Notes: generated by a model from the sequence alone, not told the origin. A stretch of DNA of 9,891 nt from Deltaproteobacteria bacterium (GCA_023230665.1 JALNWY010000111.1:1-9891), one strand, 5' to 3'. Shown: positions 1 to 7,423, counted from the stretch's first letter. Numbers and translations: made by a program.

Positions 1-1
1 C

Positions 2-1039
2 CTGTGCGCACCGGATACGAAGATCATCATCAACCTTCACAGCCAGGTATGGGAGTTTCCGTTCCGGCTGGCCCAGACCCTCGACATGACCACCCCCTAT
101 CTCCCCCAGAACTGGCTGACCGTGGAAGATATCGCAAACCTGCTGAACCTGGCCGGCTTCGAGACCATACGGCACTGGCCCGAGATGCTCTGGCCCGTAA
201 AGATGGGGTGGTTCAGCCGTTTCATGAACAGGGTTCTGGTGAAGCTGTGGCCGTTGAAGAGCTTGGCCATGACAAACTTCATCATCGCACGCAGGAAGCC
301 GGGAATTCTCCAAGATGAAGAGCCCGTGGTATCGGTCATCGTGCCTGCGCGGAACGAGGCGGGCAACATCGAGGAGATAATCCGGCGGACCCCTGAAATG
401 GGAGGCGGCACCGAGCTGGTCTTTGTTGAGGGAAACTCGCAGGACAACACCTATGAAGCCATCGAGAAGGCCATGGCCGCTCACCCTCAGAGGCGGTGCA
501 GGCTCTTCCGCCAGCCCGGCGCGGGAAAGGGAGACGCAGTGAGACTGGGCTTTCAGCAGGCCTCGGGAGAGATCTTCATGATCCTCGATGCAGACATGAC
601 CGTTCCCCCGGAAAGCCTGCCCCGGTTCTATGAGGCGATCCGTTCCGGCAAGGGCGAGTTCATCAACGGGGTGCGTCTGGTGTATCCCATGGAAGAGCAG
701 GCTATGCGCTACCTGAACCTGATGGGCAACAAGTTTTTCTCCCTGGCCTTTTCCTGGCTTCTTGGCCAGGCCATCAAGGACACCCTGTGCGGTACCAAGG
801 TGCTTACCCGGCAGAACTATGAAAAGATCGCGCATAACCGGCAGTATTTTGGCGACTTCGATCCATTCGGCGACTTTGATCTGCTCTTCGGAGCCGCCCG
901 GCTGAACCTGAAGATCACGGAGATGCCCATCCGTTATGCCGAGAGGAAATACGGCGCCACCAATATCGATCGGTGGCGGCACGGGTGGCTGCTCCTGAAG
1001 ATGACGCTTTTCGCCATGAAGCGGATCAAGCTCGTCTAG
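2..1039 (+). CDS. Bifunctional SAM methyltransferase / family 2 glycosyltransferase, 5' end missing
   Basis: The frame is open from the first bases of the window, so the gene begins upstream. About the first 95 visible residues do not look like a glycosyltransferase. They match the C-terminal end of a class I SAM methyltransferase of the type fused to GT2 enzymes (PQNWLTVEDIANLL, then LAGFE, then a basic, aromatic-rich tail). The GT2 domain follows: SVIVPARNEAGNIEEII as the nucleotide-sugar binding start, then the DxD-type metal site in ILDADM (bases 581-598), and GATNIDRWRHGWLLLKM near the C-terminus, as in polyprenyl-phosphate sugar transferases. The usual reaction is transfer from an activated sugar to a lipid or glycan acceptor. 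The donor is unknown. The ATG at base 86 lies inside the methyltransferase tail and is not the true start. The gene ends 9 bp before the next methyltransferase, so the two are probably co-transcribed. Confidence 0.88.
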   Translation: MCAPDTKIIINLHSQVWEFPFRLAQTLDMTTPYLPQNWLTVEDIANLLNLAGFETIRHWPEMLWPVKMGWFSRFMNRVLVKLWPLKSLAMTNFIIARRKPGILQDEEPVVSVIVPARNEAGNIEEIIRRTPEMGGGTELVFVEGNSQDNTYEAIEKAMAAHPQRRCRLFRQPGAGKGDAVRLGFQQASGEIFMILDADMTVPPESLPRFYEAIRSGKGEFINGVRLVYPMEEQAMRYLNLMGNKFFSLAFSWLLGQAIKDTLCGTKVLTRQNYEKIAHNRQYFGDFDPFGDFDLLFGAARLNLKITEMPIRYAERKYGATNIDRWRHGWLLLKMTLFAMKRIKLV

Positions 1040-1048
1040 CGCAGGTCC

Positions 1049-1861
1049 ATGGCACTCTCTTTTCTCAGACATCCGCTCACCCGTGACCTGGATCTCAACG
1101 ATCCCCGTTCAACCGTGTTCCGGAAACATATCATCCGTGAAAAGCGGTTTTTGAGACGCGTCTATCAGGAATGGTATCAATGGATAGCGGGCGAGCTGAC
1201 CGGGGCCGGGGGCCCGGTGCTGGAGATCGGATCGGGCGGAGGTTTTCTCAAGGAGTACGTGCCGGGGCTCATCACCTCGGAGGTCTTCCATATAAGCGGG
1301 GTGGATATTGTGCTCGACGGTTGCGTGCTGCCGTTTGAACGGGCAAGCCTCGGGGCTATTGTCATGGTGGACGTCTTTCATCATCTGCCGGATGTGCGGG
1401 CCTTTCTGGGCGAAGCGCAGAGATGTTTGAAGCCGGGCGGGAAGGTGACCATGGTGGAGCCGTGGATCACCCCGTGGTCGCGAGTCATCTACCGCCACGT
1501 GCATCACGAGCCGCTGGACCAGCACGCGGTTCAGTGGGCGTTTTTGAGAACCGGTCCTCTTTCCGGGGCCAACATTGCGCTCCCCTGGATTGTGTTCCAC
1601 CGCGACCGGCAGAAGTTTGAGCGACTGTTTGCAGGTCTTGCCATCGAGAAGATCGTGGTGGAGATGCCCTTCCGGTATCTCCTCTCGGGCGGGGTTTCGC
1701 TCCGTTCTCTGATGCCGGGAATTCTCTATGGATTCTGGGCCTGTCTGGAGCAGTGGCTCTCGCCGCTCAACAGGGCCATCGGCATGTTCTCCCGGATCGT
1801 CGTGAGGTCTGTGCCGGCTGCGGCGCACCTGGATGCTGCGGACAAAGGACATTCGGGTTGA
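1049..1861 (+). CDS. Class I SAM-dependent methyltransferase
   Basis: A protein of 270 residues with the Rossmann-like methyltransferase core in order: motif I VLEIGSGGGFL at about residues 57-67 (SAM binding), VMVDVFHHLPD at about 105-115, and the post-core loop LKPGGKVTMVEPW at about 127-139. It is related to the Methyltransf_11 group, which methylates small molecules, lipids or sugars. The long C-terminal part (about residues 140-260) is rich in aromatic residues and may form the substrate lid. It holds no recognised domain. The ATG start is 9 bp after the upstream stop and has only a weak CAGG-like ribosome site, which suggests translational coupling. Neighbouring glycosyltransferase genes suggest a sugar or lipid-linked substrate; this is inference. 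Confidence 0.87.
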   Translation: MALSFLRHPLTRDLDLNDPRSTVFRKHIIREKRFLRRVYQEWYQWIAGELTGAGGPVLEIGSGGGFLKEYVPGLITSEVFHISGVDIVLDGCVLPFERASLGAIVMVDVFHHLPDVRAFLGEAQRCLKPGGKVTMVEPWITPWSRVIYRHVHHEPLDQHAVQWAFLRTGPLSGANIALPWIVFHRDRQKFERLFAGLAIEKIVVEMPFRYLLSGGVSLRSLMPGILYGFWACLEQWLSPLNRAIGMFSRIVVRSVPAAAHLDAADKGHSG

Positions 1862-1887
1862 AGCCGGATAAGGCCGGGTGATATAAA
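1858..1887 (+). promoter_or_regulatory. Possible sigma-70-type promoter
   Basis: TTGAAG (1858-1863) and TATAAA (1882-1887) are separated by 18 bp, in the only sizeable gap of the left cluster, 88 bp upstream of the next start. The -10 box matches the consensus at five of six positions and the -35 at four of six. A transcript would start near 1894 and have a leader of about 80 nt. That leader could pair GATCCG (1904-1909) with CGGGTC (1924-1929), a weak hairpin. This would let the second methyltransferase and the TPR gene be transcribed separately from the upstream genes. Confidence 0.4.
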
Positions 1888-1974
1888 GTCTTATGGGCTT
1901 GGCGATCCGTTTTGCGCTAAGAGCGGGTCGATGTTTGTGATTGGAGCGTTTCACGGGTTTTCAGGAGGCATGGG

Positions 1975-2706
1975 GTGGGCAGACCGCAAAGCGAAATCGA
2001 ACACGGAAAAAAGCTCTCTCAGTACGGCGCTGAGCTGATATGGGGCTGGGGAACTCCCGCGGGCAGAGTGAGGGCGCAGAGGCGTGCCGGGCTCATAGCC
2101 CGGGGCGCAGGCCTGGGAGAGGGTATCCGGGCTCTGGAGATCGGCTGCGGCACGGGCCTGTTCACTGAGCTCTTTGCGCAGACCGGAGCGCACATCACGG
2201 CAGTGGACATCTCGCCCGACCTTCTGAAAGAAGCTCGTCAGCGAGGGTTGCCGTCCGCCAGGGTGGAGTTTGTCGAAAAACCGTTTGAAGAGTGCGATGT
2301 CGATGGCCCCTTTGATGCCGTGATCGGATCCTCGATCCTGCATCATCTGGATCTGGACGCGTCCTTGCCCAGGATACTCAGCCTGCTCAAACCAGGAGGA
2401 AGGATGAGTTTTGCCGAGCCCAATATGCTCAACCCCCAGATCGCGGTGCAAAAAAACATCCCCTGGCTCAAGGAGCGCCTGGGCGATTCTCCGGATGAGA
2501 CCGCGTTTGCGAGGTTCACGCTTGGCAGGCAGCTCAAGGCATGCGGCTTTGATTGTATATCCATCATTCCCTTCGACTGGCTGCACCCGCTCACGCCGGA
2601 GCGGTTCATCAAGGCGGTATCGGCGATGGGCAGGTTTCTGGAGGCCACGCCCCTGGTCAGGGAGTTTGCCGGCTCCCTGAGCATCCGGTGCATGAAGCCG
2701 GCGTGA
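1975..2706 (+). CDS. Class I SAM-dependent methyltransferase, GTG start
   Basis: A protein of 243 residues. SAM-binding motif I reads ALEIGCGTGLFTE (about residues 53-65), followed by the acidic strand ITAVDIS (74-80), ILHHLD (121-126) and LLKPGGRMSFAEPN (about 137-150), a standard Methyltransf_11/25 order. The short N-terminal segment with YGAELIWGWGTPAGRVR recurs, as I recall, in methyltransferases of glycan or lipid clusters. The GTG start is supported by an AGGAGG site at 1963-1968 with a 6-nt gap. An ATG at 1970 lies only one base after that site and runs out of frame into a stop after 22 codons, so it is a decoy. The gene ends 4 bp before the TPR membrane protein. Substrate unknown. Confidence 0.88.
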   Translation: MGRPQSEIEHGKKLSQYGAELIWGWGTPAGRVRAQRRAGLIARGAGLGEGIRALEIGCGTGLFTELFAQTGAHITAVDISPDLLKEARQRGLPSARVEFVEKPFEECDVDGPFDAVIGSSILHHLDLDASLPRILSLLKPGGRMSFAEPNMLNPQIAVQKNIPWLKERLGDSPDETAFARFTLGRQLKACGFDCISIIPFDWLHPLTPERFIKAVSAMGRFLEATPLVREFAGSLSIRCMKPA

Positions 2707-2710
2707 ACCC

Positions 2711-4804
2711 ATGAAGACCGGCCGTGCCCGTATCGCTCTCGTAATCGCGCTCCTGACAGTGCTGGCGTCTGTGGCATACGTGCAGGTGACCGGACACGGT
2801 TTCATTAATCTGGACGACGCCCTGTACGTTACCGACAATTCCCCTGTGCAGGGAGGAATCAGTGTCGAGGGGGTTTCCTGGGCCTTTGGATTCACCGACC
2901 GGACCTACTGGCACCCGTTGAGCTGGCTTTCTCATATGATGGACTGCGAGCTGTTCGGGCTGAACGCGGGGATGCACCATCTCACGAACCTGCTCTATCA
3001 CACCATCAACAGCATCCTGCTCTTCCTTGCTCTTCATCTGATGACCGGGACGTTCTGGAGGAGCGCTTTCGCGGCCGCGCTGTTCGCTGTGCATCCGGTC
3101 AATGCAGACACGGTTGCCTGGATCGCCCAGAGGAAAAATCTCCTGAGCACCCTGTTTTGCCTGCTCACGCTCCTGGCATACGCCTGGTATGCACACAGAC
3201 AGACCTTTGCCCGCTATCTTGCTGCATTGAGTCTCTTTGTTGCCGGGCTTCTCTCCAAGCCCATGATCGTGACCCTGCCCTTTGCCATGCTTCTCCTGGA
3301 CTACTGGCCGCTGAGAAGGATCAGACTGAATCTGGGCGTGTCTTCGGGAAAAGAAGAGAAGGAAGGCATAATGCCCCGGGATCAGCGGCGGGCTGCCCTC
3401 AAGCTCGTGATCGAGAAGGTTCCCTTCTTGTTCATCGCCCTGCTCATGATCCATGTTTCCATGAGCTCTGTGCACGGGCATATGGATGTCATCACAACAG
3501 ACATGGTGAGCATGAAGCTCCGTCTGGAAAACGCCCTGGTGTCCTATGTGCACTATCTGGGGAAGATGATCTGGCCATGGAACCTGACCATCTATTACCC
3601 GTATCCGCAGAGCATTCCGCTCGCACAGGTACTGTCGGCCGGAGCAGTGATCATCGCGGTCACGGGCGCGGTTCTGGCCAAGCTCCGCAGATATCCCTAT
3701 CTGGCGGTGGGCTGGTTCTGGTACCTGGGCACCCTGGTGCCGGTGAGCGGGATCATCCAGGCAGGCCTGTGGCCGGCAATAGCCGAGAGATGGATGTATG
3801 TCCCTGGCGTCGGGCTGTTCATCATGGTTTCCTGGGGAGGACGCGATCTGTTCTCGCGGCTGAAGTCGGGCCGGCAGGTGTATCGGTATGCATCGCTTGC
3901 CGTTGTCGTGCTTCTCGCCCTGCTCACATTCCGCCAGGCAGGGTTCTGGAAAGACGACTTCACCCTGTTCTCACGCGCCATCGAAGTGAATGATCGCAAC
4001 AGTCTGGCTTATGGCAATCTGGCCGACATATATCTCCAGCAGGGATCGTATGATCATGCCTTTGCCCACTATACCAAGGCGCTGGAGTTGAATCCCCGCG
4101 ACTCTCATATCCACCATAACTTTGCCGTGGCCCTGCTCGATATGGAGCGATACAGCGAGGCGGTATCACACCTCCGCATTGCCGCCGAGAAGTTTGGCCA
4201 TGATGAAAACCTGCTTATCGGCCTGGGAACCGCCCTGGCAAAACAGGGAGATTTGCCCGGCGCCCTGGAGTGGTTCGACAAAGCCCTGATTGTCAACCCG
4301 CACAACGCCCAGACGCATTTCAAGCTGGCCGTGGTGCTTGGCGAATCAGGCAGAACGGGTGATGCGGCAGAGCATTATCGGGAGGCGCTGAGGCTGGAGC
4401 CCAACTTCGAGCAGGCAGAAAAGAACCTCGAATATACGCTTGCCGTACATGCATATGAACACGTGCTTTCTCTTCAGCCCGACAGTATCCAGGCCATGGA
4501 GCGGCTGGCAATCATCCATTCGCAGAGGGGCGATCTGCCCCGCGCCCTGTACTATCTGCAGGAAATGCTCAAGCGCGACCCGGAAAATCCGGGCATTCAT
4601 TATAATCTTGCCTGTCTGTATGCAAGGCAGGGTGATATGAACGGATCTCTGAAGTGGCTTGCCGGCGCCGTGGAAAAAGGTTTTTCCGACCGCGGGCTTC
4701 TGGAGAGCGACCAGGACCTGGAAAACATCCGGAGCACCGCACGCTATCGCGAGCTGGTGAACACACTTGGATCAGAGAGTGAAAAAATCGCGCCTGTCAA
4801 CTAG
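2711..4804 (+). CDS. TMTC-like polytopic membrane protein with C-terminal TPR repeats
   Basis: A protein of 697 residues. The N-terminal 410 or so residues hold many hydrophobic membrane segments. The first (about residues 8-26) is followed by NLDDALYV with the paired acids Asp35-Asp36, then YWHPLSWLSHMMDCELFGLN and HHLTNLLYH, and further on HPVNADTVAWIAQRKN. This pattern resembles bacterial TPR proteins related to eukaryotic TMTC1-4, which are GT-C-fold glycosyltransferases using lipid-linked mannose. In GT-C enzymes acids in the first outer loop bind metal or act in catalysis. From about residue 430 come roughly six TPR units (for example AYGNLADIYLQQGSYDHAF), which probably bind protein or glycan partners. 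The start ATG lies 4 bp after the previous stop and has no clear ribosome site, which suggests coupling. Glycosyltransferase activity is inferred; a scaffold role is the alternative. Confidence 0.85.
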   Translation: MKTGRARIALVIALLTVLASVAYVQVTGHGFINLDDALYVTDNSPVQGGISVEGVSWAFGFTDRTYWHPLSWLSHMMDCELFGLNAGMHHLTNLLYHTINSILLFLALHLMTGTFWRSAFAAALFAVHPVNADTVAWIAQRKNLLSTLFCLLTLLAYAWYAHRQTFARYLAALSLFVAGLLSKPMIVTLPFAMLLLDYWPLRRIRLNLGVSSGKEEKEGIMPRDQRRAALKLVIEKVPFLFIALLMIHVSMSSVHGHMDVITTDMVSMKLRLENALVSYVHYLGKMIWPWNLTIYYPYPQSIPLAQVLSAGAVIIAVTGAVLAKLRRYPYLAVGWFWYLGTLVPVSGIIQAGLWPAIAERWMYVPGVGLFIMVSWGGRDLFSRLKSGRQVYRYASLAVVVLLALLTFRQAGFWKDDFTLFSRAIEVNDRNSLAYGNLADIYLQQGSYDHAFAHYTKALELNPRDSHIHHNFAVALLDMERYSEAVSHLRIAAEKFGHDENLLIGLGTALAKQGDLPGALEWFDKALIVNPHNAQTHFKLAVVLGESGRTGDAAEHYREALRLEPNFEQAEKNLEYTLAVHAYEHVLSLQPDSIQAMERLAIIHSQRGDLPRALYYLQEMLKRDPENPGIHYNLACLYARQGDMNGSLKWLAGAVEKGFSDRGLLESDQDLENIRSTARYRELVNTLGSESEKIAPVN

Positions 4805-4820
4805 CGAAATTCCGGGGTCA

Positions 4821-4840
4821 GGGCTCACTGCCCGTCTTTT
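4821..4840 (+). terminator. Weak candidate terminator after the TPR gene
   Basis: GGGC (4821-4824), a 5-nt loop and GCCC (4830-4833) form a short hairpin followed by a T-rich run (TCTTTTTT). It lies 16 bp after the TPR stop codon, the right place for rho-independent termination. The stem has only 4 bp, and the T run also encodes the Lys-Lys near the end of the convergent minus-strand gene, so it may be coincidence. Confidence 0.3.
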
Positions 4841-5685
4841 TTCCAATAGGGCCGGTAGCTTTTTTTGAGCCTTATCCCCCGGTCCTGAAGATAGCTCTCG
4901 AAGATATCGCCCAGGTAGATGTGGCGGAAGATCCGGTTCATGCAGGCGCACAGGCCGGCCACTCGGGGCCTGGAGACCTCGAGCAGGTTTGCCATGGGCT
5001 TGCCTGACTTCTTGTAGTAGAACACGTCGTACTTGGTGAGCAACTCTCCGATCCGGAAGTCTTTCTGGAGGTAGAGGATGCCCGTATCCTTGTCGGCGAA
5101 GACGGGCACCGCGCCGTAATGGGTGGCGTGGTGGCGGATGTCGAGCTGCTTTTCGCAATCATTGAACATATTGCTCATGGTTTTGAAGCTGGGGTGCCTG
5201 TTGAGCTTGAGCCAGTAGCGCAGGTCGGAAGGGCTCATGGCCACAGGCCGGCGCTGATCCACCTTGATAGGGGTGTACGCGGACCTGTTGAGCAGCATAT
5301 AGATCTGGTTTGCGATGGCGCAGGACGCCTGGTACATGTCTTCGTTCACCGCGTCGAAGGCCTCTTTTGCCTCAAACACGCGCAGATCAAGGCTCGATCC
5401 GCTCCCCAGGGGGGAGCTGAACAGGCGCTCCATATGCTCCATCTGGTAGTAGGCCCCGGAAAGCTTTACCTCGACCGTGTAGTGCAGGAGCTGAATATAG
5501 GCCACTTCATTCTCCTGCTGCCGGGTGAGTTTTTCGCCTGAGGAGGTCTCGTAGTTGTTGATGTCAAAATCCGCTGCAAGCTCCCGAAGGCCCCACCAGT
5601 AGTCCAGCGCGGTGCGGTCCTTATACTTCTCTTCCTTGTCTTTTCCGCGGCACTTGTGGCGGTCTATGATTTCCGGTTTCGGCAT
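4825..5685 (-). CDS. Unknown protein, possible HEPN-type domain
   Basis: A protein of 286 residues that I do not recognise by family. It is soluble, charged, mostly helical in character, and has no signal peptide or membrane segment. The centre reads QLDIRHHATHYG, where Arg184 and His189 make an R-x4-H pair with a polar residue right after the Arg, flanked by a helix-like stretch. This is the arrangement of HEPN domains, whose motif forms an RNase site in many toxins and defence proteins. The assignment is an inference from one short motif. A second helical stretch (SRPRVAGLCACMNRIFRHIY) follows. I chose the ATG at 5685 because a GGAG lies 6 nt before it. An ATG at 5706 would add seven residues but has no ribosome site. 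The gene stands alone on the minus strand, converges with the TPR gene and ends 20 bp from it. No antitoxin-like partner is visible. Confidence 0.75.
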   Translation of the reverse strand: MPKPEIIDRHKCRGKDKEEKYKDRTALDYWWGLRELAADFDINNYETSSGEKLTRQQENEVAYIQLLHYTVEVKLSGAYYQMEHMERLFSSPLGSGSSLDLRVFEAKEAFDAVNEDMYQASCAIANQIYMLLNRSAYTPIKVDQRRPVAMSPSDLRYWLKLNRHPSFKTMSNMFNDCEKQLDIRHHATHYGAVPVFADKDTGILYLQKDFRIGELLTKYDVFYYKKSGKPMANLLEVSRPRVAGLCACMNRIFRHIYLGDIFESYLQDRGIRLKKSYRPYWKKDGQ

Positions 5686-5717
5686 CCGACGCTCCACTGC
5701 TTCCATGAGATTCTGTC

Positions 5718-5730
5718 AGCGATCATCGCT
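5718..5730. repeat. 13-bp perfect palindrome upstream of the minus-strand gene
   Basis: AGCGAT and ATCGCT flank a single central C. It lies 12 bp upstream of the alternative ATG (5706) and 32 bp upstream of the preferred one (5685). This position would suit an operator or a small leader hairpin, but the function is unproven and a palindrome of this size can arise by chance. Confidence 0.4.
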
Positions 5731-5750
5731 CTCTGATCCGCTCAACTCGT

Positions 5751-6026
5751 ATGCTCGATGGCCCTTCCAAAACCCCCCTGCAATACATACATATCATCTC
5801 GTGCACTGAAACGATAATTGTACTTACACAATATCAGAAGCGCGGGCAACCGGTTTTCATCAAAGCGCTGCCCGAGGCTTCTCTGGAAGGTGTGCTTGTT
5901 ATCGATGATGCTTGACCTGCCGGAGCAGGATGCGCCTCACTCAAAGACCATTCCCTGTGCGATCCGTTCGGCCGGGCCGGACACGGACCAATATGCAGTA
6001 TTGCTTGACGCAAACCCGGGAAATGA
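5751..6026 (+). other. Speculative small reading frame with in-frame UGA codons, upstream of selA
   Basis: From the ATG at 5751 the plus strand reads 54 codons to a TGA at 5913-5915, then 30 more to a second TGA at 6006-6008, then five codons to TGA at 6024-6026. The translation is protein-like: YIHIISCTETIIVLTQYQ, then PVFIKALPEASLEGVLVIDD, then after the first TGA PAGAGCASLKDHSLCDPFG, with several cysteines. If UGA is read as selenocysteine the frame would end 35 bp before selA on the same strand. Against this: no ribosome site at the ATG, no family I recognise, weaker third-position GC than the neighbours, and the hairpin after the first TGA starts too close to it for a typical bacterial SECIS. 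The opposite strand also reads open over much of the block. It may equally be non-coding or a decayed gene. Confidence 0.2.
5836..5882. repeat. Imperfect inverted repeat able to form a large stem-loop
   Basis: AGAAGC-G-CGGGCA (5836-5848) is complementary to TGCCCG-AG-GCTTCT (5869-5882): two 6-bp arms separated by a one-by-two internal loop, with a 20-nt terminal loop. No T run follows, so it is not a standard terminator. It could be an RNA structure in the selA leader or a remnant of a mobile palindrome. Confidence 0.45.
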
Positions 6027-6061
6027 CTTAGCCTGATAAGCCAAGGGAAAGGAGATGCGGC

Positions 6062-7423
6062 GTGAACGATGCATACCGGAGCATACCCAAGGTGGATGTG
6101 GTGTTGAAGGAGCCCGTGCTGGCGGGGCTGGCCTATGGGCCCGAACTGATCAAACGGGCGGTCAAGAGCGCCCTTGACGAGATCAGGGAGGCGATCGGAT
6201 CGGGCGAGATCAGCCAGAGCCCTGATGCGTCACAGGTCGCGGCAGACGTGGCAGGCGGGGTCGTCGCAGTCATGGAGTCTGGCCTCACAGAGGTGATCAA
6301 TGCCGCGGGCGTGGTGGTCTACACCAACCTGGGCAGGGCGCCCCTGGCGGATGAGGCCGTGGACGCCCTGGTTTCGGCCGCCCGGGGGTATTCCGACCTG
6401 GAGTTCAATCTGGGGCAGGGGTCGCGCGGATCGCGGCAGGACCACATCCGGCCCATCACCCGGTCCTGCTTCGGAGCCGAAGACGCCCTGGTGGTGAACA
6501 ACAACGCCGCCGCCGTGCTGCTGGTCCTGAACACCCTTGCGCGGGGCAGGGAGGCCATCGTGTCCCGGGGCGAGCTGGTGGAGATCGGGGGCTCTTTCCG
6601 CATGCCCGAGGTCATGAGCATGAGCGGGGCCGTGATGCGCGAGGTGGGCGCCACCAACAAGACCAGGCTCTCTGACTATCGCTCGGCCATCACCGACAAC
6701 ACCGGGCTCATCGTCAAGGTGCACCGGAGCAACTTCTCCATTGTGGGATTCACCGACGAGGTGGAGCTCCGCGAGCTCTGGGGTCTGGCCCGTGAGTTTG
6801 GCATTCCGCTCTATGTGGACATGGGGTCGGGCATCCCCTTCGACCTTTCCCCCTACGGCATCTCGGACGAGTGGACCATACCGGGCTGCCTGGAGTTCTC
6901 CGACGTGCTCTCCTTCAGCGGCGACAAGGTCTTGGGTGGGCCGCAGGCAGGCATCATCCTGGGGAAGTCCGGTCTCATCGGGCAGATGGCGGCCAACCCC
7001 CTGCACCGGGCCATGCGCATCGACAAGCTCGGGATCGCGTCTTTGAGCGCGACGCTTCTGCTCCTCGCAAAGGAAAGATACCGCGACATCCCGGTCTTGA
7101 GGATGATCATGGAGGATGTATCCGATGTGCGCGCACGGGCCGAGGAGCTCGGATCTCTCCTGAATGCGGAGCAGACCGAGGTGGTCCCCACGCGGGCCGT
7201 GGTAGGCGGCGGATCTGCCCCGACCAGGAGCTTTCCCTCCTGCGGACTTATGATCACCACGCCGCGAGCCGTCGCCGTGCACGCGCGGCTGCGCAAGGCA
7301 AGCCCCGCAGTGGTGGCGCGCATCGAGGAGGACCGGCTCATCTTCGACATGAAGGCCGTGGATCGCTCCCTCATCCCGGTGCTGGCTGAAAAGATCGGCG
7401 AGGCCCTCGGTCATGGGGTTTAA
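6062..7423 (+). CDS. selA: L-seryl-tRNA(Sec) selenium transferase (selenocysteine synthase)
   Basis: SelA converts Ser-tRNA(Sec) to Sec-tRNA(Sec) in the cytoplasm, using selenophosphate from SelD and pyridoxal phosphate. The 453 residues are close to the usual SelA length. Landmarks in order are INAAGVVVYTNLGRAPL (about 79-95), VVNNNAAAVLL, the long conserved stretch SRGELVEIGGSFRMPEVM, VGATNKTRLSDY, and SFSGDKVLGGPQAGI, where Lys289 is the expected PLP Schiff-base residue. The start is GTG with an AAAGGAG site at 6048-6054 and a 7-nt gap. The 3' end overlaps the patatin-like gene by 11 bp. In many genomes selB follows selA; here it does not, and tRNA-Sec is not in the window, so those parts must lie elsewhere. 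Confidence 0.97.
   Translation: MNDAYRSIPKVDVVLKEPVLAGLAYGPELIKRAVKSALDEIREAIGSGEISQSPDASQVAADVAGGVVAVMESGLTEVINAAGVVVYTNLGRAPLADEAVDALVSAARGYSDLEFNLGQGSRGSRQDHIRPITRSCFGAEDALVVNNNAAAVLLVLNTLARGREAIVSRGELVEIGGSFRMPEVMSMSGAVMREVGATNKTRLSDYRSAITDNTGLIVKVHRSNFSIVGFTDEVELRELWGLAREFGIPLYVDMGSGIPFDLSPYGISDEWTIPGCLEFSDVLSFSGDKVLGGPQAGIILGKSGLIGQMAANPLHRAMRIDKLGIASLSATLLLLAKERYRDIPVLRMIMEDVSDVRARAEELGSLLNAEQTEVVPTRAVVGGGSAPTRSFPSCGLMITTPRAVAVHARLRKASPAVVARIEEDRLIFDMKAVDRSLIPVLAEKIGEALGHGV

Larger units (their letters stand above)
5707..6061. other. Intergenic region between the minus-strand gene and selA
   Basis: About 355 bp between divergent genes with no confident gene. The part at about 5780-5840 is clearly more AT-rich than its surroundings and probably holds promoters. 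Visible structures are a 13-bp palindrome at 5718-5730, an inverted repeat ATTGT/ACAAT at 5817-5832, a large imperfect stem-loop at 5836-5882 and a short hairpin at 5916-5929. TTGACG at 6005-6010 could be a -35 box for selA, but no good -10 box follows at the right distance. AAAGGAG at 6048-6054 is the selA ribosome site. No tRNA-like fold or T-loop sequence was seen. Several frames are open on both strands; the most interesting one is listed separately. Confidence 0.6.

Noticed and set aside
86..1039. ATG at 86 as the start of the glycosyltransferase
   Set aside because: The same frame is open upstream to the window edge and encodes a continuous methyltransferase-like segment across this ATG.
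1109..1954. 281-codon open frame on the minus strand
   Set aside because: It lies opposite a clear methyltransferase gene, is rich in Arg, His and Pro, and has no domain; typical antisense opening in GC-rich DNA.
1970..1972. ATG right after the AGGAGG site
   Set aside because: Only one base separates it from the ribosome site, and the frame stops after 22 codons. The GTG at 1975 opens the methyltransferase frame.
5890..5990. Walker-A-like GASCSGRSSI in a minus-strand frame upstream of selA
   Set aside because: The invariant Lys is replaced by Arg, a stop codon directly precedes the motif, and no other ABC ATPase motif follows; judged chance similarity.
5707..6061. tRNA-Sec (selC) in the gap before selA
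   Set aside because: No T-loop consensus, CCA-type end or cloverleaf pairing could be found on either strand.
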